Positions 51,872 through 61,920 of a stretch of DNA of 64,000 nt are shown in pieces. Source of the DNA: JAFAHS01 sp046728175 (GTDB taxonomy: Bacteria; Desulfobacterota; Binatia; Binatales; Binataceae). Location: positions 1 to 64,000 of the forward strand of contig JBKPEA010000075.1 of the NCBI GenBank assembly GCA_046728175.1. Reading direction: 5' to 3'. The notes below the pieces were generated by a model. That model saw only the letters and a list, made by a program, of their open reading frames with translations. It did no database searches and was not told the DNA's origin. Positions within the stretch are counted from its first letter, which is position 1. Each line of letters opens with the position of its first letter. A program made the position numbers and the translations under genes.

Positions 51872-54800
51872 GTGCCTAAATCCCTTCAGATAGTCCGTTC
51901 TCATCGTGCTGCTCAGCGAATCGCCGCCGCGCGCGAATGGCTTGCCGCTGCAGAGCCGGCCACCGAAACTTTGGTGATCGCGCCGACGCGCGAGGCTGCC
52001 GACGACCTGGTCCGCGCAGTCGCTGCTGCCCGCGGCGCCGTCGCCGGGATTCATCGCCTGACTTTCAATCGCCTGATTGGACTGCTCGCGTCGGAGGCGA
52101 TGGTCGTTAACGGTTTGGCCCCCGCGAGCGATCTGGCCGCGCAGGCGATCGCGGCGCGCGCGGTGTTTCATCTCGCGCCGTCCGGAAAGCTCAAGCACTT
52201 CGCGCCGGTGACCGATCGTCCCGGCTTCGCCGAGGCACTTGCGCGCACCATCGCTGAATTACGCCAGGGAGGGGTCACCGCCATTGCGCTTTCCGAGGTC
52301 GGCGCTGCCGGCACCGAGCTCGCCGCGCTGCTGGCACGCTTCGAGGAAGAGCTGGCGGGCGCACGGCTCATCGACCGCGCCGGAATGCTCGCGCTCGCGA
52401 TCGGGGCGGTCGCGAAAAAGCCGCGTTTCGTGGGAATTCCTACGCTTTTCCTCGACGTTCCCGTGGACAACACTCGGGAGCGCGACCTGGTCGCGGCGCT
52501 CGCACAGCACGCTCCTCGATTTCTTGCAACGGTGCCGGCGGGCGATGAGCGGGTCGCGCAGCACCTCTCACGGGCACTGGCCGCTCCTATCAGCGATGCC
52601 GTCGACGACGGGGCGCGCGATGCGAGCTCGCTGGCAGCATTGCAGCGGTATCTATTCGGCGGCGAACCCCCCGAGCGGCCGCTGGATGACACGGTTACTG
52701 TGACTTCCGCGCCCGGCGAAATGCACGAGTGTGTCGAGATTGCCCGCAAAATCTCGGCCGAAGCTGCGGCCGGCGCTCGTTTCGATCGCATGGCAGTTTT
52801 GCTTCGCGATCCGGTCCGCTACGTGCCTTATCTTCAGGAAGCGCTCGCGCGCGCGGGAATTCCAGCGCACTTCTCGCGCGAGGCGCGACGCCCGCGCCCG
52901 GGAGGCCGCGCGCTCCTGGCGCTGCTCGCGTGCAAGGCCGAGAATCTCTCGGCGCGTCGTTACGCCGAGTATTTGTCGCTGGCCCAGGTCCCGCTCGAGA
53001 ATTCCTCCGCCGATGACGCCGGCATCACCGCGCCGGACGACGAGCTGAGCGCCTTGCGCCTGGCGCCGGAATTTGAGACCGCGGACCGCTCGGCCAGCAG
53101 TGATGACCTCGAGGCGGCGGAGCGGCCGGTGCGCGCGCCATGGCGCTGGGAGCGCATCATCGTCGACGCGGCCGTGATCGGCAGCGCCGAACGCTGGAAA
53201 CGGCGCCTAGAGGGTCTCGAAAGCGAACTTCGCCGCCGGCGCGAGGCGAGCACCGATGACGAGGGGCGCGCCGCTTCTCTGGACCGGCAGCTCGGCGATC
53301 TCGAAGATCTGAAGCAGGTCGCGCTCCGGCACATCGCGCTGCTCGCGGCCATGCCCTCGAGCGCGACCTGGGGCGAATGGCTCGACCACCTTCGCGCGAT
53401 TGTCGCCGTGGCAATTCGCGATCGCGCTGCGGTGCTCGCGACGCTCGCGGAGCTCGAAGCGATGGCGCCGGTGGGCCCGATCGCGCTCGATGAAGTCAGG
53501 ATGGTCTTGGCTGAGCGGTTCTCGCGTCTCGAGGACCGTCCTGCTCCCCGCCGTTACGGAGCGGTGATGGTCGCGCCTCCGCACCGCGCGCGGGGAATGT
53601 CGTTCGACGTGGTCATCGTTCCGGGCCTCGCCGAGCGGGTCTTCCCGCAGAAACTGATCGAAGATCCCATTCTGCCCGACGCCGTGCGGGCCGACCTGGG
53701 AACCGCGCTCCGGCGCAATGAGGATCGGATCAGCGCGGAACGGCTGGCGCTCCGCATCGCGGCGGGGGCGGCGGAACGGCGGGTTATGTTCTCGTATCCC
53801 CGCATTGATATCGACCAGGGCCGTCCCCGGGTCCCGTCGTTCTATGCGCTCGAAATTCTTCGTGCCGCGGAAGGCCGTTTGCCCGGATTTGATGAACTCG
53901 CGCGCCGCGCGGCATGCGAACAGGCGATTCGGCTGGGCTGGCCTGCACCGTCTACGCCGGACGATGCAATCGATGAAGCGGAGTTCGACCTGGCGGTGCT
54001 GGACAAGCTGGTAGACGCCGACCCCGACACAACGCGCGGTACCGCGCGCTATCTGCTCGACGCCAACGAATTCCTGGGCCGCGCCCTGCGCGCGCGCGCC
54101 CGGCGGTGGCTCAAGCGCTGGACTCCGGCCGACGGCCTGGTGGACCCCGACCCGCAGGCGCGCGCCGCGCTCGTGCCGCATCAGTTGTCGGCGCGCCCCT
54201 ACTCGCCCACCTCGCTGCAGCACTTCGCGGCGTGTCCCTATCGATTTCTGCTGCAGGCTATCCATCGCCTGGAGCCGCGTGAGGAGCCCGAGGCTATCGA
54301 GGCGATCGACCCGCTCACGCGCGGCGGGCTCTTCCACGACGTGCAATTCGAGATTCTGACCGCGTTGCGCGCCGCAAGTCTGCTTCCGCTCACCTCGGAA
54401 ACCCTGCCGCGCGCGGAACGAATGCTCGACGAGCGACTGGATTGGGTCGCCGCGCGCTGGCGCGAGGAGTTGGCGCCCGCGATTGATCGGGTGTGGCTGG
54501 ACGGAATCGAGGAGATTCGTGCTGACCTGCGCGAATGGCTCAGGAGGTCTGGCGACGATCCCGGACGATGGACGCCCGAGCGCTTCGAGCTCGCCTTTGG
54601 CTTGACGATTGAGGGGCAAGACCGCGATCCCGACAGCTCAGCCGATCCAATCCAACTCGATAATTTGAAGGTCCGCGGCTCGATCGATCTGGTGGAGCGT
54701 GCTCCGGGCCGCGCGTTGCGGGTGACCGACCATAAAACCGGCAAGGTGAGGGCGGCGAAGAGCTTCGTGATCGGCGGCGGCAAAATCCTGCAGCCCGTCA

Positions 54801-55111
54801 TCTATGCGCTCGCGGCCGAGCACATGCTCGGCGAGCAGGTCGCGACCGGACGCCTCTACTACTGCACCGCAGCGGGCGCTTACGAGGATCGGATCACCGA
54901 CATCGACGAGGAGGCGCGCACCTCGCTGCGCGAGTTCGCCTCGATTTTGTCGGACGCGCTTGGGTCCGGTTTCCTGCCCGCCGCGCCGGATAAGGGCGAA
55001 TGCCAATGGTGCGACTACCGGCGGGTGTGCGGACCCTACGAAGAACGCCGGTCGTCGCTCAAGCCCGACGCTCGGCTCAAGGAGCTGCGCAAACTGCGCG
55101 CGATGAGATGA
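51872..55111 (+). CDS. addB: AddB-like helicase-nuclease subunit
   Basis: 1079 residues from GTG. The N-terminal half is helicase-like but degenerate, with no Walker A (VIAPTREAADDLV takes its place), as in AddB. The C-terminal nuclease has the PD-(D/E)XK core VRGSIDLVER...RVTDHKTGK and the four cysteines of the AddB iron-sulphur cluster: CPYRFLL near residue 788 and CQWCDYRRVCGPYEE near 1045. Overlaps the AddA-like start in ATGA. Together they form the dsDNA-end-processing complex that prepares breaks for RecA. The chi-recognition site cannot be read. Confidence 0.9.
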   Translation: MPKSLQIVRSHRAAQRIAAAREWLAAAEPATETLVIAPTREAADDLVRAVAAARGAVAGIHRLTFNRLIGLLASEAMVVNGLAPASDLAAQAIAARAVFHLAPSGKLKHFAPVTDRPGFAEALARTIAELRQGGVTAIALSEVGAAGTELAALLARFEEELAGARLIDRAGMLALAIGAVAKKPRFVGIPTLFLDVPVDNTRERDLVAALAQHAPRFLATVPAGDERVAQHLSRALAAPISDAVDDGARDASSLAALQRYLFGGEPPERPLDDTVTVTSAPGEMHECVEIARKISAEAAAGARFDRMAVLLRDPVRYVPYLQEALARAGIPAHFSREARRPRPGGRALLALLACKAENLSARRYAEYLSLAQVPLENSSADDAGITAPDDELSALRLAPEFETADRSASSDDLEAAERPVRAPWRWERIIVDAAVIGSAERWKRRLEGLESELRRRREASTDDEGRAASLDRQLGDLEDLKQVALRHIALLAAMPSSATWGEWLDHLRAIVAVAIRDRAAVLATLAELEAMAPVGPIALDEVRMVLAERFSRLEDRPAPRRYGAVMVAPPHRARGMSFDVVIVPGLAERVFPQKLIEDPILPDAVRADLGTALRRNEDRISAERLALRIAAGAAERRVMFSYPRIDIDQGRPRVPSFYALEILRAAEGRLPGFDELARRAACEQAIRLGWPAPSTPDDAIDEAEFDLAVLDKLVDADPDTTRGTARYLLDANEFLGRALRARARRWLKRWTPADGLVDPDPQARAALVPHQLSARPYSPTSLQHFAACPYRFLLQAIHRLEPREEPEAIEAIDPLTRGGLFHDVQFEILTALRAASLLPLTSETLPRAERMLDERLDWVAARWREELAPAIDRVWLDGIEEIRADLREWLRRSGDDPGRWTPERFELAFGLTIEGQDRDPDSSADPIQLDNLKVRGSIDLVERAPGRALRVTDHKTGKVRAAKSFVIGGGKILQPVIYALAAEHMLGEQVATGRLYYCTAAGAYEDRITDIDEEARTSLREFASILSDALGSGFLPAAPDKGECQWCDYRRVCGPYEERRSSLKPDARLKELRKLRAMR

Positions 55112-58100
55112 ACCCCACATCCACAGGACTCGCGGACCGGGAGGTTCGCAACCGGATCCGCAACGATCTCGATTCCACCATCCTGATCGAAGCTGCGGCC
55201 GGGACCGGCAAGACCAGCGCGTTGGTGAGCCGCATCGTGGCGACCATCGCATCGGGTCGCGGGGAACTGGGGAATATCGTCGCCGTGACCTTTACCGAAA
55301 AGGCCGCGGGCGAACTAAAACTCCGGCTGCGCGAGGAGATCGAGCGAGCGCGCAAGGACTCCTCGTTGGACGCGGCCTCGCGCACGCGGCTTGACCGGGC
55401 GCTTCCGCAACTGGAAGAAGCGCGCATCGGCACCATTCACTCGTTCTGCGCCGATCTGCTGCGCGAGCGACCGGTTGAGGCACGCGTGGACCCGATGTTC
55501 GAGGTCGCGGCGGAAGATTCGTCGGACGCGATGTTCGAGACCGCCTTTGACCAGTGGTTTGAGGGCGCGCTGGCCGCGCCGGGCACGGCGGTACGGCGGC
55601 TGCTCAGGCGGCGCGATCCAGTCGATCGGGAAGGTCCCCGGACGATTTTGCGCAACGCGGCGCGCCAGCTCCTGGAGTGGCGCGACTTCGAAACCCTTTG
55701 GGAACTAGAACCCTTCGATCGGGATCGGGAAATCGACGCGCTGATCGCCGAAGTGACCGCGCTGGGTGCGCTGGCGCTCGAGGCCGAACCCGATGACTGG
55801 CTGGCCCGAAGTCTGCTCGAGATTTCGCGCCCGGTCTCCGAAGCAATTCGCCTGGAAGCGGTGCGCAAGCGCGACTACGACGCGCTCGAAGCGGTACTGC
55901 TCCGCCTGCCGACCGGCGCGCGCTGGAGACGAAAGGGGTTCGGGGGCGCATTAGGCGGACTCGAGCGCGAGCAGGTTTTGGCCCGGCGCGCCGCGCTTCA
56001 CGCGTGCCTTGAGAAATTCCGCGAGAACGCCGGAGCGAATCTGGCGCCCGAACTGCAGCGCGAGCTGTGGCCGATCATCGCGCTGTACGAGAACAGCAAG
56101 CAACGCGCGGGTGCGCTGGATTTCCTGGACCTGCTGGTGGTCGCGCGCAACCTGGTTCGCGACAACCCAACGGTGCGCGCGGCGCTGCAACGCCGCTACA
56201 CGCATATTTTTGTGGATGAGTTCCAGGACACCGATCCGTTGCAGGCCGAGATCATCGTCCTGCTAGCGGCCGACGATCCCACCGAGCAGGATTGGCGCCG
56301 GGTAAGGCCGATTCCCGGCAAACTCTTCGTAGTCGGCGACCCCAAGCAGTCAATCTATCGTTTCCGGCGCGCCGACGTTGCGCTCTACCAGCAGGTCAAG
56401 CGCCAACTGGTCGAGGCGGGATCCAAACTCGACTACCTGACCGTCAGCTTTCGAGCGGTGCCGGCCTTGCAAGCAAGCATCAACGCCGCCTTCGCGCCCT
56501 TGATGAGCAGCGACGGGCCGACCCATCCCGCCTACACACCTCTGCAGCCCTCGCGCGCTGACGTCGCGTCGCAGCCGGCGCTGGTTGCGCTGCCGGTGCC
56601 GGCACCCTATGGCGACTTTGGCAGCGTCGTAGATTTCAGAATCGAGGAATCGCTCCCGGACGCGGTCGCCGCTTTCGCCAGATGGTTGGTGCGCGAAAGT
56701 GGATGGACCGTTACCGAGCGTGAAGAGCCGGGAAAGCGTGTGCCGATCCGTCCCCGCCACATCTGCATTCTGTTCCGCCGCCTGAACTCTAGGGGCCGCG
56801 ACGTGACGCGTCCGTATCTGCGAGCTCTGGAGGCACGCCATCTGCCACACGTGCTGGTGAAGGGTGGATCGTTCAACGAACGCGAGGAAGTCGAAGCGAT
56901 TCGCAACCTCCTGGCTGCAGTCGAACGTCCGGATGACGACCTGGTGGTGTTCGCCACCTTCCGTGGACCGATCTTCGCCCTACCCGACGACTTGCTGCTG
57001 GAGTTCCATCAGACGTGCGGCACCCTCAATCTCTTCCGCCGGCTGCCCGCCGAGTTGCCCGAGCGGCTCGCGCCGGTGCTTCGGGCTCGCGAGGTTCTCC
57101 GCGAACTCCATCGCCGGCGTAACCGGCGCCCGATCGCGGAAACCATCGCCGATGCACTGGGCCAAACTCGCGCCCACGCCGGAATTGCGATTTGGCCAAC
57201 CGGCGACCAGGCGCTGGCCAACATCATGCGACTGATGGATCAGGCTCGCCGCTACGAGGCGCGCACCACTGCGACCTCGTTTCGTGGCTTCGTCGATGAA
57301 CTGGAAGAACGCGCCGAGCGCGACGAGGCCAGCGAGACTCCGCTGGCAGAGGAAGGCACCGAGGGCGTGCGCATCATGACCGTGCACCGCGCCAAGGGTC
57401 TGGAGTTCCCAATCGTCATGCTGGCCGACATGACCTGCAAGGAAGCGCTCGGAGAGCCGAGCCGCTATGTCGACCCGGCACGAGGTTTGTGCGCGTTGCG
57501 CCTGGCCGGATGTTCCCCGCGCGAGCTGCTGGATCGGGCCGAAACGGAGCGACGACGGGATGAGGAAGAAGCGATTCGCCTGCTCTATGTCGCAACCACC
57601 CGGGCCCGCGATTTGCTGGTTGTACCGGTGGTCGGAGATGAAGAGCGGGAGGGATGGGTGAGCCGCCTCAATCCGGTCTTGTATCCTGCTCCGAACGAGC
57701 GGCGCTCCCCGCTTGGCAAACACCCGCCCGGGTGTCCGGAATTTGGTGAGGACAGCGTCTACACGCGGCCCTCGCGCGCGCCCGGACGCACCCAATCAGT
57801 CGCGCCGGGGCTGCATCGGCCGAAGCAGGGAGCACAAACCGTTGTATGGTGGGATCCGTCGCGTCTGATTCTCGATGTTCAGGAAGCGATGGGCCTGCGG
57901 CAGAGCCGTCTGCTCGAGGCGGACGCGAGCGGGACTGTCGCGACGCGCGGCAAGGAGCTGCACGAGGAGTGGAAGAAGAAACGGGAGGCCACCCTCGGCG
58001 CGGGTGCCGAGCCGACCCTGGCGGTCACCACCGCGACCGGAATGGCGCATTCCGCGGCGGCCTTAAGCGGGGCCGGCGATGAAATCCGGGTTGAAGAAAC

Positions 58101-58563
58101 GCGGCGCGAAAGCAGCCGGCCCGGCCGCGCCGCCTTCGGGCAGCTGGTCCACGAAACGATCCTGCGAGTGCCATTCGGCGCGACGCGCAGCGAGATCGGG
58201 AGCATCGCGAATTACGTCGCCAGGGTGGTCGGGGCCAGCGAGGAAGACGCGGAGGCGGCGACGATTGCGGTGGAACGCGCGCTCGCAGCGCCGATCATGC
58301 GCGCAGCGGCGACCTCCGAGCGAGCCCACCGCGAATACCCGCTCCTGTTCCGACTTGAGAACGGGACACTGGTCGAAGGAATTGCCGACCTTGCCTTCGA
58401 GACCAGGCTCGATGGCAGTACGCGGTGGACGATCGTCGATTTCAAGACCGACCGCGACCTTGCGCCGAGCCTCGAGCGCTATCGCGCCCAACTGCGCCTC
58501 TACCTCCAGGGAATTCGCGAGGCGACCGGAGCTGAGACGAGCGGCGTCATTTTGTGGATTTAA
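55108..58563 (+). CDS. addA: AddA-like UvrD-family helicase-nuclease
   Basis: 1151 residues from the ATG at 55108 that overlaps the AddB stop. UvrD-type motifs: Walker A EAAAGTGKTSALV (about residues 27-39), VTFTEKAAGELK, IGTIHSFCADLLRERP, the DExx box FVDEFQDTDPLQ, VGDPKQSIYRFRRAD, MTVHRAKGLEFPIVML and LLYVATTRARDLL. The C-terminal nuclease: GQLVHETIL then EGIADLAFE...TIVDFKTDRDL, a PD-(D/E)XK site. Both activities look intact. It is the motor of the AddAB-type recombination complex. No further gene lies in the 110 bases that follow. Confidence 0.94.
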   Translation: MNPTSTGLADREVRNRIRNDLDSTILIEAAAGTGKTSALVSRIVATIASGRGELGNIVAVTFTEKAAGELKLRLREEIERARKDSSLDAASRTRLDRALPQLEEARIGTIHSFCADLLRERPVEARVDPMFEVAAEDSSDAMFETAFDQWFEGALAAPGTAVRRLLRRRDPVDREGPRTILRNAARQLLEWRDFETLWELEPFDRDREIDALIAEVTALGALALEAEPDDWLARSLLEISRPVSEAIRLEAVRKRDYDALEAVLLRLPTGARWRRKGFGGALGGLEREQVLARRAALHACLEKFRENAGANLAPELQRELWPIIALYENSKQRAGALDFLDLLVVARNLVRDNPTVRAALQRRYTHIFVDEFQDTDPLQAEIIVLLAADDPTEQDWRRVRPIPGKLFVVGDPKQSIYRFRRADVALYQQVKRQLVEAGSKLDYLTVSFRAVPALQASINAAFAPLMSSDGPTHPAYTPLQPSRADVASQPALVALPVPAPYGDFGSVVDFRIEESLPDAVAAFARWLVRESGWTVTEREEPGKRVPIRPRHICILFRRLNSRGRDVTRPYLRALEARHLPHVLVKGGSFNEREEVEAIRNLLAAVERPDDDLVVFATFRGPIFALPDDLLLEFHQTCGTLNLFRRLPAELPERLAPVLRAREVLRELHRRRNRRPIAETIADALGQTRAHAGIAIWPTGDQALANIMRLMDQARRYEARTTATSFRGFVDELEERAERDEASETPLAEEGTEGVRIMTVHRAKGLEFPIVMLADMTCKEALGEPSRYVDPARGLCALRLAGCSPRELLDRAETERRRDEEEAIRLLYVATTRARDLLVVPVVGDEEREGWVSRLNPVLYPAPNERRSPLGKHPPGCPEFGEDSVYTRPSRAPGRTQSVAPGLHRPKQGAQTVVWWDPSRLILDVQEAMGLRQSRLLEADASGTVATRGKELHEEWKKKREATLGAGAEPTLAVTTATGMAHSAAALSGAGDEIRVEETRRESSRPGRAAFGQLVHETILRVPFGATRSEIGSIANYVARVVGASEEDAEAATIAVERALAAPIMRAAATSERAHREYPLLFRLENGTLVEGIADLAFETRLDGSTRWTIVDFKTDRDLAPSLERYRAQLRLYLQGIREATGAETSGVILWI

Positions 58564-58641
58564 ACCCGCTACCGGTCGGGCTACCATGAGCGAGCGCCGA
58601 AACGGCGGCGGCCCTGTTTCGATGCATCCGGTAAAGTGTCC

Positions 58642-58655
58642 CGGGCTTTAGCCCG
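58642..58655. repeat. Short perfect palindrome, possibly a REP-like element
   Basis: CGGGC and GCCCG pair around TTTA, preceded by TCC and followed by TGTGC. A similar stretch, GCTTTAG then TCCCGTGTGC, occurs at 31329-31345 after the PCD gene. The two may be copies of an interspersed repeat. This copy lies 18 bases before the selenoprotein ATG, so it would be in that gene's leader. Confidence 0.4.
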
Positions 58656-58673
58656 TGTGCTGAAAAGTTAACC

Positions 58674-59789
58674 ATGGCCAATCAACCAACTGACATCATT
58701 TGTGGCGAGAAAACCACTCGCGGTGTTGCGGCTGACAGTCGCAATGGCGGGCTCTGGCTGAGTGCTGCCGACCTCGAGCGGGTCAGCGGATGGACGTTCA
58801 AACCCGAGGGTTTCTGCAAGGGAGAGGTCTGCGTCCCGGTATCGCCGTCGCGCACCGCGGACTTCGTCTCCGGCCAGTCCTACAATCTCGCCGCGCTGGC
58901 TGGCTTGCTCGGCCAGCCGGTCGTGGCCGACACCGCAAACCATGCGTGGTGCATCGGAGCGGCGTCCGGAGAGCGCCGGCGAGTGCTTCAGTCCCTTGAT
59001 GCACCCGATTTCACGCTGCCTGACCTGTCGGGCAAGATGCACTCGCTCTACGACTACCGCGGCAAGCGAGTATTTCTCGTCTCCTGGGCCTCCTGGTGAG
59101 GATGCCGCATGGACCTGCCCGTGTGGCAGGCTCTCTACCAGGAACTCGAAGCAAAGAATTTCGTGCCCATCGCCGTCGCGTTCGATAGCGCCGGCAACCC
59201 AGCGGCCGAACCGTGGATCAAGGCGGCCAATCCAACCTATCCGTGCCTCATCGACACGCGCCACCTGGTGGCGGAGCTGTACGACATGGTGAACGTGCCA
59301 AACGCGGTGTGGATCGATGAGAATGGAAAGATCGTGCGTCCCACCGAGCCGGCCGGGGTGACCGACAGCTTCCGCACCATGGACCGCAAGACCTTCGCCA
59401 TGCCGCAGAGCGCGATTGACGAGCTCACGGCCAAGCGCACCGCCTATCAGAATGCGCTGCGTGACTGGGCTGACCAAGGCTCCCAGAGTCGATTCGCGCT
59501 GAGCGAAGTCGAGGTGTTACGGCGCATGCATACGCCCGACGACGATCGGGTCCGGGCGGCTGCCAATTTCCGGCTGGGGCAGTTCCTGAATGAAACGGGA
59601 CGGGCGGCGGCGGCTGTGAAGTACCTGGATGAAGCGCAACGCCTGCGCCCGGAAAGCTGGAACTACCGGCGCCAGGCTCTTTCGCTCAAAGATCCAACCA
59701 ATCCGCTTGCCGCCGGTGGCCCGGAGTTCTGGAACGCGGTCGACGCGTTGGGAAAGGAAAAGTACTACCCAACTGCCGACGACATCTAG
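58674..59789 (+). CDS. TlpA/AhpC-type thioredoxin-fold selenoprotein with in-frame TGA
   Basis: 371 residues when TGA at 59097-59099 is read as selenocysteine (U142). The first part has two cysteines in GFCKGEVCVP (C48, C53). The redoxin domain then starts with DAPDFTLPDLSGKMHSLYDYRGKRVFLVSWASW, and the TGA falls precisely at the active-site position, followed in frame by GCRMDLPVWQALYQEL and the rest of the fold (VPIAVAFD, VPNAVWIDENGKIV). The C-terminal 150 residues are TPR-like helices. The thioredoxin sheet would be cut in two if TGA were a stop. A stem-loop follows the TGA. A membrane signal is absent, so the location is cytosolic. No selABCD is in the window. Confidence 0.85.
59114..59130 (+). 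promoter_or_regulatory. Candidate bacterial SECIS hairpin
   Basis: CCTGCC (59114-59119) pairs perfectly with GGCAGG (59125-59130) around the loop CGTGT (59120-59124). The stem begins 15 bases and the loop 21 bases after the TGA, within the spacing of bacterial SECIS elements, whose apical loop normally has a G among its first two bases, as here. The hairpin sits inside the coding sequence, as in formate dehydrogenase mRNA. SelB binding is inferred. Confidence 0.65.
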
Positions 59790-59993
59790 GATCCGGGTGC
59801 GAAGGAGTGGCACTGACCCGATTCTAACCCGGTTAAGCTTACGGGGTACTGAGCGCGGCGAAGCGAGTCAGCGCGCAGGACCTCGTCTTCGATCTACTAC
59901 CGCCATCGGAAGTGCATCGCGACTGCTGCTGGTCATCCGCAAACTTCCACGCATGATGCTCTCAGGTTTGGCCGACTGGAAAAGGAACGCGAG

Positions 59994-61880
59994 ATGGGCA
60001 GACATCTAGCGGCGCTTGTGCTTGCACTTGCATTCGCGACCGTCTTGGGCGGGTGCAGCCGGCGCGGGCCCGCCGCCACCAAACCTCCCCCTCCTCCCGA
60101 GAGCATCGACCAGTTGAAAGCGGCGATTGCCAAAATTCTGACGCGGACCCACGTGCCCGGAGTCGGCATTGCGCTGGTCACGAAAGACAAGGTCACCTGG
60201 ACGGGCGGCGTCGGCAAGGCGGACCTGGCAAGCGGGCGAAATGTCGACGGTGACACGATGTTCCGCGTCGGATCGATCACCAAGGGGTTCGTCGCCTTGT
60301 CGCTGCTTCAGCAGGAGGAAAAAGGCAAGGTCTCGCTGGACGCCAAACTCGCGGATCTCGCGCCTGAAGTCCCGCTGGTAAATCCGTGGGAACAGACGGA
60401 TCCGGTGCGGGTCGCAAACCTGCTCGAGCATACCGCCGGCTTCGACGATTTCCCGCTGGCCGAGTTTTACGATTACAGCGGCCACATCCCGCTGCTGAAA
60501 ACTCTCCAGATGTTCCCCGAGCCGCAGCACGTGCGATGGCGTCCGGGAACCTTCTATTCATATTCCAATCCGGGCTACGGCGTGGCCGGGTATCTCGTTG
60601 AAAAAATCACCGGTCAGACCTGCGAAGACTACATTGCGGCCAACATTCTCCGTCCGCTCGGCATGATGAATTCGGATATGCGCCTGACGCCCGAAGTGAA
60701 AGCCGCTCTCGCCCAGGGTTACGAATTCGACCCTCCCCGAGCGGTTCCCTACCTGCCGATTCTCTTGCGCTCGGCAGGCGAGATGAAATCATCGCCCAAT
60801 GAAATGGCGCGTTTCGTCCGGATGATGCTCAACCGTGGCAGCCTCGAGGGGACTACCGTCGTCCGCCCTGAATCTCTCGCGAGGATGGAAACTGCCGAGA
60901 CCAGTCTCGCATCGAGAAGCGGTCTCAAGTACGGCTATGGACTGGGTAACGAGGCAAGCGTAGCTCGTCCATACCTGACATATGGCCACGGCGGCGGTCT
61001 CGACGGTTTCTTATCGAACTACCAGTACATTCCCGAACGCGGCGTCGGTTACTTCTTCTCAATCAACGACTCCGGCCTGGGCGTCCCTCTAGAGGAGATA
61101 GATGATCTGCTGTTCGCATATGTCACGCGCGGAATGACGCCGCCCCCCAAGCCCTCCGCCGCAGCTCTAGAGCCGAGAATCGAGGCAGCCACCGGCATGT
61201 ACGAATTCGCAAGCCCGCGCAATCAATGGACGCAGTTTCTGACCGAACTACTGGTTACGGGATGGGTTTATATCAACGGCGGAAACTTGTACCGGCGTGG
61301 CCTCATCCCCGGCACGCGACAGAAATTCATCTACCTGGGGAACGGTCAGGTTCGGACCGACAAGGAATCAGGCGCGAGCGGTGTGTTCTGTAAGGGTCCC
61401 GACGGGGAAACCTACGGATGTGGGGCGCTGGTCGCCTTTCGCAGGGTCAATCCACTATGGCCGGTCACGCGCTTTGTCCTGGCGGTTTTGGCGCTGCTTA
61501 CGATGGCCAGTTCCATCCTGTTCGCGATCATCTGGATCCCGCGCAAGCTGATTGGCCGGCTGCGAGGCGTGCCGCATCTTTCCGTGCGCGCGGTACCGCT
61601 GCTCGCGGTCTTGACCTTGAGCGCGATCTTCTGGCGAGCCTCGGGCCAACCGCCCTTTGTCCTCGGGCGGCCGAACGCGGTCACGATTACCATCTTGGCT
61701 CTGTCGATTATCTTCCCCCTCCTCTCGGTCGCGGCATTGCTGCTCGTGCTGCGATCATGGCGCTTCGAGGTGAATCGGGCGGTACGCATTCACTCGCTGC
61801 TGGTGGCACTCGCCTGCTGCCTGGTCGCCTGGTTCCTTGCATACTGGGGTTTAATCGGCGCTCGCGTGTGGGCATTATGA
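59994..61880 (+). CDS. Beta-lactamase-family serine hydrolase with C-terminal membrane domain
   Basis: 628 residues. Lipobox VLGGC near residue 21. Serine-hydrolase motifs: SxxK in RVGSITKGF (about residue 94), the tyrosine of FYSYSNPGYG (about 188) and the third motif as HGGG in YGHGGGLDGF (about 330), typical of class C-like esterases and peptidases. The last 140 residues have four hydrophobic spans, which is unusual for this family and would hold the enzyme at the inner membrane. Its role, for instance on peptides or lipids, is unknown. The 204 bases before it contain no gene I can support. Confidence 0.85.
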   Translation: MGRHLAALVLALAFATVLGGCSRRGPAATKPPPPPESIDQLKAAIAKILTRTHVPGVGIALVTKDKVTWTGGVGKADLASGRNVDGDTMFRVGSITKGFVALSLLQQEEKGKVSLDAKLADLAPEVPLVNPWEQTDPVRVANLLEHTAGFDDFPLAEFYDYSGHIPLLKTLQMFPEPQHVRWRPGTFYSYSNPGYGVAGYLVEKITGQTCEDYIAANILRPLGMMNSDMRLTPEVKAALAQGYEFDPPRAVPYLPILLRSAGEMKSSPNEMARFVRMMLNRGSLEGTTVVRPESLARMETAETSLASRSGLKYGYGLGNEASVARPYLTYGHGGGLDGFLSNYQYIPERGVGYFFSINDSGLGVPLEEIDDLLFAYVTRGMTPPPKPSAAALEPRIEAATGMYEFASPRNQWTQFLTELLVTGWVYINGGNLYRRGLIPGTRQKFIYLGNGQVRTDKESGASGVFCKGPDGETYGCGALVAFRRVNPLWPVTRFVLAVLALLTMASSILFAIIWIPRKLIGRLRGVPHLSVRAVPLLAVLTLSAIFWRASGQPPFVLGRPNAVTITILALSIIFPLLSVAALLLVLRSWRFEVNRAVRIHSLLVALACCLVAWFLAYWGLIGARVWAL

Positions 61881-61920
61881 TCTCTGTGCCGGTGCACTAC
61901 TTACAAGGGGCGTGCGATCG

